A DNA stretch of 64,000 nucleotides from Azotobacter salinestris (GTDB taxonomy: Bacteria > Pseudomonadota > Gammaproteobacteria > Pseudomonadales > Pseudomonadaceae). The DNA lies in NCBI RefSeq assembly GCF_009363155.1, contig NZ_CP045302.1, positions 385,001 through 449,000 on the forward strand, given 5' to 3'. Numbering within the stretch: the first letter of the stretch is position 1; each line of letters starts with the position of its first letter. Under the pieces are notes generated by a model that saw only the letters and a program-made list of their open reading frames with translations, did no database searches and was not told the origin of the DNA. Of the stretch, positions 52,202 through 64,000 are shown piece after piece. Position numbers and translations under genes: made by a program.

Positions 52202-52594
52202 ATGAAATTCGCCATCGCCCTGTTCGCCCCGCCCCATGCGCCGTCGTCGCGGCGTGCGCTGCGCTTCGCCGAAGCCGTGCTCGCCGGCGGCCACGAGATC
52301 AATCGGCTGTTCTTCTACCAGGCGGGCGTGTACAACGCCGCCGATAGCATCGTCACACCCCAGGACGAACTTGATCTGCCGGCCCAGTGGCGCGCCTTCG
52401 TCGAACGGCACGGGCTGGATGCGGTGGTGTGCATCGCCGCCGCCCTGCGCCGCGGCGTGTTGGATGCACAGGAGGCACAGCGCTACGGCCGCGCGGCGGT
52501 CGCGGTGACGCCGCCCTGGGAGCTGTCCGGCCTCGGCCAGTTGCACGAAGCCGCCCAGCAGGCCGACCGTCTGGTCTGCTTCGGAGGTGTCTGA
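52202..52594 (+). CDS. tusD: Sulfurtransferase TusD
   Basis: This 130-residue subunit of the TusBCD complex relays persulfide sulfur from TusA to TusE for 2-thiouridine of tRNA. The active cysteine is Cys77 in AVVCIAAALRRG, matching Cys78 of the Escherichia coli protein. The start MKFAIALFAPP at 52202 is the conserved N-terminus. It heads the tusDCBE-ybiB operon, and tusC begins one base after its stop. Confidence 0.95.
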   Translation: MKFAIALFAPPHAPSSRRALRFAEAVLAGGHEINRLFFYQAGVYNAADSIVTPQDELDLPAQWRAFVERHGLDAVVCIAAALRRGVLDAQEAQRYGRAAVAVTPPWELSGLGQLHEAAQQADRLVCFGGV

Positions 52595-52595
52595 A

Positions 52596-52955
52596 ATGGC
52601 CAAGTCGATGCTGATCGTCAGCCGCCACAGCCCCTGGAGCGGTCTGGGCGCCCGCGAGGCGCTGGACATCGCCCTGGCCGGCGGCGCCTTCGAGCTGCCC
52701 ATCGGCATGCTGTTCCTCGACGACGGGGTGTTCCAGCTGCTACCCGGCCAGCAGCCGGCCGCCGTCGAGCAGAAAGACCTCGCCGCCAACCTGCAGGCCC
52801 TGCCGCTGTTCGGCGTGGAGGACCTCTACGTCTGCCGCCAGAGCCTGCGCCTGCGCGGCCTGGACGGCCAGCCCCTGGCCCTGCCGGCCACTGCCCTGGA
52901 GGGACCGGAGTTGGCCGACCTCTTCGACCGTTACGATCTGGTGATCAGCCTCTGA
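52596..52955 (+). CDS. tusC: Sulfurtransferase complex subunit TusC
   Basis: This 119-residue DsrF-like subunit of TusBCD has MLIVSRHSPWSGLGAREALD at the N-terminus and IGMLFLDDGVFQLLPGQQP. It is structural, with no catalytic cysteine required. ATG 52596 is taken since an in-frame upstream GTG overlaps tusD. Its stop shares a base with the tusB ATG. Confidence 0.93.
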   Translation: MAKSMLIVSRHSPWSGLGAREALDIALAGGAFELPIGMLFLDDGVFQLLPGQQPAAVEQKDLAANLQALPLFGVEDLYVCRQSLRLRGLDGQPLALPATALEGPELADLFDRYDLVISL

Positions 52956-53251
52956 TGACGACCTTGCACCTGCTCTCCCAATCGCCGTTCGCCAGTCCGC
53001 TGGACAGCATCCTGCGCCCGCTCGGGGCTCGCGACGGCCTGCTGCTCTGCGGCGACGCCTGCCATGCGCTCCAGCCCGGCAGTGCGCCACTCGAAATGCT
53101 GGAGCACCTGCCCGCCTCCATCGCCATCCATGCCCTCGAAGAAGACCTGCAGGCGCGCAACCTCACGGCGCCCGAGCGCGTGCAGGTGGTGGACTATCCA
53201 GGCTTCGTCGAGCTGTGCACCCGCTACGACAAGGTCAACGGCTGGCTATGA
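52955..53251 (+). CDS. tusB: Sulfurtransferase complex subunit TusB
   Basis: This 98-residue DsrH-like third subunit of TusBCD has LHLLSQSPFASPLDSILRP at the N-terminus and DGLLLCGDACHALQPG. Order, size and overlapping starts match the tusDCB operons of gammaproteobacteria. It overlaps tusC by one base and tusE by four. Confidence 0.92.
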   Translation: MTTLHLLSQSPFASPLDSILRPLGARDGLLLCGDACHALQPGSAPLEMLEHLPASIAIHALEEDLQARNLTAPERVQVVDYPGFVELCTRYDKVNGWL

Positions 53252-53583
53252 ACACCCTGAACGTCGCCGGCCGCAGCCTGGCACTGGACAAGGACGGCTA
53301 CCTGATCGACCTGCAGGACTGGTCCGAGGCCGTGGCTGAGGCCCTGGCCCGGCGTGAGGAACTGGAGCTGAATGCCGAGCACTGGGAGATCCTCCGCCTG
53401 CTGCGCGACTTCTACGCACAGTTCCAGCTGTCGCCGGCGACTCGCCCCCTGATCAAATACGTCGCCCTGAAACTCGGTCCGGACAAGGGCAACAGCCTGC
53501 ACCTGAACCGCCTGTTCAAGGGTACCCCCGCCAAATTGGCCGCCAAGCTGGCTGGCCTGCCGAAACCGACGAATTGCCTATGA
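53248..53583 (+). CDS. tusE: Sulfur carrier TusE (DsrC family)
   Basis: This 111-residue protein has a flexible C-terminal arm ending PKPTNCL. The penultimate Cys110 is the persulfide carrier that hands sulfur to MnmA. DKDGYLIDLQDWSEAVAEAL and LTAEHWEIL-like LNAEHWEIL are DsrC landmarks. The start at 53248 (ATGA overlap with tusB) is preferred to an ATG 11 codons upstream. Confidence 0.95.
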   Translation: MNTLNVAGRSLALDKDGYLIDLQDWSEAVAEALARREELELNAEHWEILRLLRDFYAQFQLSPATRPLIKYVALKLGPDKGNSLHLNRLFKGTPAKLAAKLAGLPKPTNCL

Positions 53584-54566
53584 CTACCGTTACCCCTGAA
53601 GAACATCCCTTCGCCCAGTTCGTCCGCATCCTCGGCAAGGGCAAGCGCGGCGCGCGCAGCCTGACCCGCGAGGAGGCACGCGAGGCCATGGGCATGCTGC
53701 TCGATGGCAAGACCGAGGAAATCCAGCTCGGCGCCTTCCTGATGCTGCTGCGCCACAAGGAGGAAAGCGCCGAGGAGCTGGCCGGCTTCACCGAGGCCGT
53801 CCGCGCCCGCCTGCAGCCCCCGGCCGGCCTCGCCGTCGACCTGGACTGGCCGAGCTACGCCGGCAAGAAGCGCCATCTGCCCTGGTATCTGCTGGCGGTG
53901 AAATGCCTGGCGCAGAACGGCGTGCGCATCCTCATGCACGGTGGCGGCGCGCACACCGCCGGGCGCCTCTACAGCGAGCAGTTGCTCGACCTGCTGGACA
54001 TTCCCCTGTGCCATGACTGGAGCGAGGTCGAAAAGGCTCTGCAGGCCCGCAACCTGGCCTTCATCCCGCTCGGCGCCTGGATGCCGCACCTGCAGCGGAT
54101 GATCGAGCTGCGCAACACCCTGGGCCTGCGCTCGCCGATCCACTCCCTGGCGCGCATGCTCAACCCGCTCGGCGCACGCTGCAGCCTGCAGAGCATCTTC
54201 CACCCCGGCTACCAGGCCATCCACCGCGAGGGCAGCCGCCTGCTCGGCGATACCGCCGTGGTGGTCAAGGGCGATGGCGGCGAGATCGAGATCAATCCCG
54301 ATGCCGTCAGCCACCTGTACGGCACCGCCGGCGGCGAGAGCTGGGACGAGGAATGGCCGGCCATGGCCCCGCAGCGCCACGTCAAGCCCGAGCGGCTCGA
54401 CCCGGCGCAGCTGCAGGCCTTCTGGCGCGGCGAGGCCGAGGACGACTACGGCCGCCTGGCCGTGCTGGGCACCATGGCCTTGGCTCTGCGCGCCCTCGGC
54501 ACGCCACGCGAGGACGCTCTGGCCCAGGCGCAGCGCCACTGGGACGCCCGCGACCGCTCGAAGTGA
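53580..54566 (+). CDS. ybiB: YbiB/TrpD2-type nucleic-acid-binding protein
   Basis: This 328-residue protein is homologous to anthranilate phosphoribosyltransferase (LTREEAREAMGMLLDGKTEE, GAFLMLLRHKEESAEELAGF, MLNPLGARCSLQSIFHPGY). It lacks the glycine-rich PRPP loop (GTGGD) seen in true TrpD, so it is the YbiB class, reported to bind nucleic acids. The ATG overlaps the tusE stop. It is the last gene of the tus operon and is convergent with cysG. Confidence 0.85.
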   Translation: MTTVTPEEHPFAQFVRILGKGKRGARSLTREEAREAMGMLLDGKTEEIQLGAFLMLLRHKEESAEELAGFTEAVRARLQPPAGLAVDLDWPSYAGKKRHLPWYLLAVKCLAQNGVRILMHGGGAHTAGRLYSEQLLDLLDIPLCHDWSEVEKALQARNLAFIPLGAWMPHLQRMIELRNTLGLRSPIHSLARMLNPLGARCSLQSIFHPGYQAIHREGSRLLGDTAVVVKGDGGEIEINPDAVSHLYGTAGGESWDEEWPAMAPQRHVKPERLDPAQLQAFWRGEAEDDYGRLAVLGTMALALRALGTPREDALAQAQRHWDARDRSK

Positions 54567-54596
54567 CGGATGAAGGCAGAGCCTCGGCAGCGGGGC

Positions 54597-55991
54597 TCAG
54601 TCGGCGCTCTGCCGGCCCTCGAACCAGGCCAGCTTGTCGCGCAGTTGCACCACCTCGCCAACGATCAGCAGGGTCGGCGCTGCGACCTTCTCCTGCTCCA
54701 CCCGTCCAGGCAGCTCGGCCAGGGTGGAAGCGATAACCCGCTGCTGCGGGGTGGTGCCCTGCTGGATCAGCGCCGCCGGGGTCGTCGCCGCACGGCCATG
54801 TTCGATCAGCCGCTGACAGATCACCGGCAGGCCGACCAGGCCCATGTAGAACACCAGGGTCTGGGCCGGCGCCACCAGATCGGCCCAGGGCAGATCGAAA
54901 GTGCCGTCCTTGAGGTGGCCGGTGACGAAGCGCACCGACTGGGCGTGATCGCGGTGGGTCAGCGGGATGCCCGCGTAGGCGGCACAACCGCTCGCCGCGG
55001 TGATTCCCGGCACTACCTGGAAGGGAATGCCGTGGGCGGCCAGTTCCTCGATTTCCTCGCCGCCGCGACCGAAGATGAAGGGATCGCCGCCCTTCAGGCG
55101 CAGTACCCGCTTGCCCTCGCTGGCCAGCTGCACCAGCAGCCGGTTGATCTGCTCCTGCGGCAAGGCATGTTCGGCGCGGCGCTTGCCGACGTAGACACGC
55201 TCGGCATCGCGCCGGCACAGCTCGATGATCGCCGGGGCCACCAGGCGGTCGTAGAGCACCACGTCGGCCTGCTGCATCAGGCGCAGGGCTCGGAAGGTCA
55301 GCAGGTCCGGATCGCCCGGTCCGGCACCGACCAGGTAGACCTCGCCGAGCGCCTTGGGCGCCGCACCGGCAAGCTTGGCCTCGAGCAGCCGCTCGGCCTC
55401 CATCCCCTGCCCGGCCAGCAGCCGCTCGGCAATCGGTCCCTGGAACACCTCCTCCCAGAACACCCGGCGCTGCTGCACGTTGGGCAGCAGGTGTTTGACC
55501 TGATCGCGGAACTTCTTCGCCAGTCCGGCCAACTGACCGTAGCTGGCCGGAATCCAGGTCTCGATCCGTGCGCGCATCAGCCGCGCCAGCACCGGTGCAT
55601 CTCCGCCGCTGGACACCGCGACGAGCAGCGGCGAACGGTCGACGATGGCCGGGAAGATCACGCTGCACAGGGCCGGCGAATCCACCACGTTGACCGGCAC
55701 GCCACGGTCATGGGCATCGCCGGAAATCCGGACGTTCACTTCGTGGTCGTCGGTGGCGGCGATGGCCAGTACGCAGCCGTCCAGATCCTCTGCTGCATAG
55801 CTCCGCACCAGGCAGTGCCCGCCCCTCTCCCGCACCAGCTCGGCGAGTGCCTCCTCGATCTGCGGCGCCACGACTCGCAGCACGGCACCGGCATCGGCGA
55901 GCAGCCGTGCCTTGCGCAGGGCGACCTCGCCGCCGCCGACCAGCAGCACATGGCGGCCCTTGAGGTTGTGGAACAACGGAAGATAGTCCAT
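54597..55991 (-). CDS. cysG: Siroheme synthase (trifunctional)
   Basis: This 464-residue enzyme makes siroheme, the cofactor of sulfite and nitrite reductases. The N-terminal dehydrogenase/ferrochelatase domain begins [20 protein letters not shown], with the NAD loop [13 protein letters not shown]. The C-terminal uroporphyrinogen III methyltransferase domain starts near residue 216 ([20 protein letters not shown]) and holds [17 protein letters not shown]. The start at 55991 is the conserved N-terminus. Upstream reading runs into the repeat element. Confidence 0.96.
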   Translation of the reverse strand: MDYLPLFHNLKGRHVLLVGGGEVALRKARLLADAGAVLRVVAPQIEEALAELVRERGGHCLVRSYAAEDLDGCVLAIAATDDHEVNVRISGDAHDRGVPVNVVDSPALCSVIFPAIVDRSPLLVAVSSGGDAPVLARLMRARIETWIPASYGQLAGLAKKFRDQVKHLLPNVQQRRVFWEEVFQGPIAERLLAGQGMEAERLLEAKLAGAAPKALGEVYLVGAGPGDPDLLTFRALRLMQQADVVLYDRLVAPAIIELCRRDAERVYVGKRRAEHALPQEQINRLLVQLASEGKRVLRLKGGDPFIFGRGGEEIEELAAHGIPFQVVPGITAASGCAAYAGIPLTHRDHAQSVRFVTGHLKDGTFDLPWADLVAPAQTLVFYMGLVGLPVICQRLIEHGRAATTPAALIQQGTTPQQRVIASTLAELPGRVEQEKVAAPTLLIVGEVVQLRDKLAWFEGRQSAD

Positions 55992-56020
55992 GGGTCGCCT
56001 CTCGACGGATGAAAACAAAA

Positions 56021-56322
56021 CGGGGTGGCCCCAGGGTCTGTTGACGTTTTGGCGTAGGCCGCGACGGCGGCCCGTTTGGCGCAGAACAAGGAGCGAGGAG
56101 AGAAGTTTGGTCATTCCAAATGAACGACGAGCAACGCTGTGCTGCGCCAAACGGGCCCCGTCCCTGCGGGTGGGGCCGCCGAGGCTGCGCGGCAAATGCC
56201 GCCATGCGGCGTTGCGGGTCTTGGCAAGGGAATGACCATTGCCGGCGACCCGGCCTTGCCTGGCGGCATTTGACGCGGCAACGCGGCTCACGCCAAAACG
56301 TCAACAGACCCTAACCACCCCG
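56021..56322. mobile_element. MITE-like nested inverted-repeat element
   Basis: About 280 bases (56033-56312) are bounded by perfect 22-base inverted repeats at 56033-56054 and 56291-56312. Inside are further perfect pairs: 56069-56084 with 56142-56157 (16 bases), 56109-56117 with 56229-56237 (9), and 56193-56202 with 56263-56272 (10). The flanks 56021-56028 and 56315-56322 are also complementary (8 bases). No transposase frame fits. It looks like a non-autonomous element or a large structured RNA inserted between serS and cysG. No target duplication is visible. Confidence 0.75.
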
Positions 56323-56345
56323 CATTCAGTGTCGCTCGACTCGAC

Positions 56346-59343
<2,998 letters not shown>

Positions 59344-59356
59344 GGGCTTGGCCGGA

Positions 59357-59980
59357 TCACTCCTGAATGACGTCGGTGCCTTCCGGCACCTTGAAATCGA
59401 ACTGCGCGGTATCGAGCAACTGGTTCATCTTCACCCCGAAGAACAGGATGTTGGTACGCTGGCCGACCCCGTCGATCAGTTGCATGTCGTTGACCACACC
59501 CTCACGGAAAGACAGGCGCAGGTTGTCGAACAGGGTGTCCTTGGCCTTCGGCTTGAGGATGAAATCCACCACGCCGCCGGCTTCCTTGTGGGTGATCTCG
59601 AAATTCTCGCCGATCTTCGAGATATCGCCGGAGAGCAGCAGTGCCGGGGTATGGGTCAGGCGCTGGTCGAGGCTGCGGATGGTCACCTGCTCCAGGTCCG
59701 GGTCGTAGAGCCAGACCGTCTTGCCATTGGACACCAGAAGCTGCTCCTGCGGCGCATCGGTATGCCAGCGGAACAGCCCCGGGCGCTTCAGCGCCATCTC
59801 GCCGGAGGTTTCCTGCAACTGGGTGCCGGAGCCGTCGAGGGTGAGCTGGGAGAAGCGCGCGGTCAGGGTCTGTGCCCGGTCAAGCAACTGGGTCAGGCGC
59901 TGGATCGAGCGCTCGTCGGCCTGCGCCGGCAGCAGGACGAAAGTGACAGCGGACAGCAACAGCATGCGGAAAAGGCGCAT
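59357..59980 (-). CDS. lolA: Outer-membrane lipoprotein carrier protein
   Basis: This 207-residue periplasmic chaperone carries lipoproteins from LolCDE to LolB. A signal peptide ([21 protein letters not shown]) precedes mature [32 protein letters not shown] and [13 protein letters not shown] are LolA hallmarks. ATG 59980 with GAGG just upstream is preferred to an ATG four codons earlier. It lies between ftsK and rarA, the usual order. Confidence 0.94.
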   Translation of the reverse strand: MRLFRMLLLSAVTFVLLPAQADERSIQRLTQLLDRAQTLTARFSQLTLDGSGTQLQETSGEMALKRPGLFRWHTDAPQEQLLVSNGKTVWLYDPDLEQVTIRSLDQRLTHTPALLLSGDISKIGENFEITHKEAGGVVDFILKPKAKDTLFDNLRLSFREGVVNDMQLIDGVGQRTNILFFGVKMNQLLDTAQFDFKVPEGTDVIQE

Positions 59981-60007
59981 GACAATCCTCATGGGAGCGT
60001 TGGGAAA

Positions 60008-64000
<3,993 letters not shown>

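Noticed and set aside
53580-54566. Anthranilate phosphoribosyltransferase (trpD)
   Set aside because: The PRPP-binding glycine loop is missing and the gene is in the tus operon, as for ybiB.

Overview
The window is about 64 kb of dense, GC-rich chromosome from a gammaproteobacterium of the Pseudomonadaceae, Pseudomonas or a close relative such as Azotobacter. This rests on gene order recalled from pseudomonads: gacA-uvrC-pgsA followed by tRNA-Gly/Cys/Leu, yccA-tusDCBE-ybiB-cysG-serS-crcB-rarA-lolA-ftsK-trxB, and the glgA-treZ-malQ-treY-glgX block. No species is asserted. There is no rRNA operon, prophage, CRISPR array or intact insertion sequence.

Layout. 0-4.4 kb: the end of an acyl-CoA synthetase gene, a permease, a 3-hydroxyacyl-CoA dehydrogenase and an acyl-CoA dehydrogenase, all on the plus strand. 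4.4-9.6 kb, minus strand: an HDOD protein, three tRNAs, pgsA, uvrC, gacA and tRNA-Ser. 9.8-13.2 kb: a periplasmic copper chaperone, a 5'-truncated glutathione reductase gene (gor), a SulP transporter and a small conserved-looking protein. 13.6-24.5 kb: alpha-glucan/trehalose locus 1 (glgA, treZ, malQ, treY, a DUF2934 gene, glgX). 24.7-29.9 kb: a CBS-domain protein, a zinc alcohol dehydrogenase and a ybhP-clsB-ybhN type membrane-lipid operon. 29.9-36 kb: an acetyltransferase, a gene-poor kilobase, acuI, a LysR regulator, a nitroreductase and a periplasmic repeat protein. 36-43.2 kb: the potassium transporter kup with a broken kdpD-like fragment beside it, a light-related operon (DUF6482, FeS photolyase, DUF2256), a divergent MerR/cation-efflux pair, an orphan ParA-like ATPase and a hemerythrin. 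43.3-50.9 kb, minus strand: glucan/trehalose locus 2 (glgE, treS-maltokinase fusion, glgB). 51-64 kb: housekeeping genes for tRNA thiolation, siroheme, seryl-tRNA, lipoprotein sorting, chromosome segregation and thioredoxin reduction.

How the parts fit. The two glucan loci together encode a closed trehalose/alpha-glucan cycle. TreS-maltokinase turns trehalose into maltose 1-phosphate, GlgE polymerises it and GlgB branches the product. GlgA can make linear glucan. GlgX and MalQ trim and rearrange glucan, and TreY/TreZ release trehalose from its reducing ends. No glgC, glgP or otsAB gene lies in the window.

The most notable non-coding or degenerate features are: a roughly 280-bp nested inverted-repeat element between cysG and serS; a TGTACA-type (LitR/CarH-like) operator candidate ahead of the photolyase operon; paired AGAC-N5-GTCT sites at the acuI promoter; a MerR operator with a 19-bp promoter spacer; the gor deletion; the frameshifted kdpD-like remnant; and an expanded repeat linker in FtsK.
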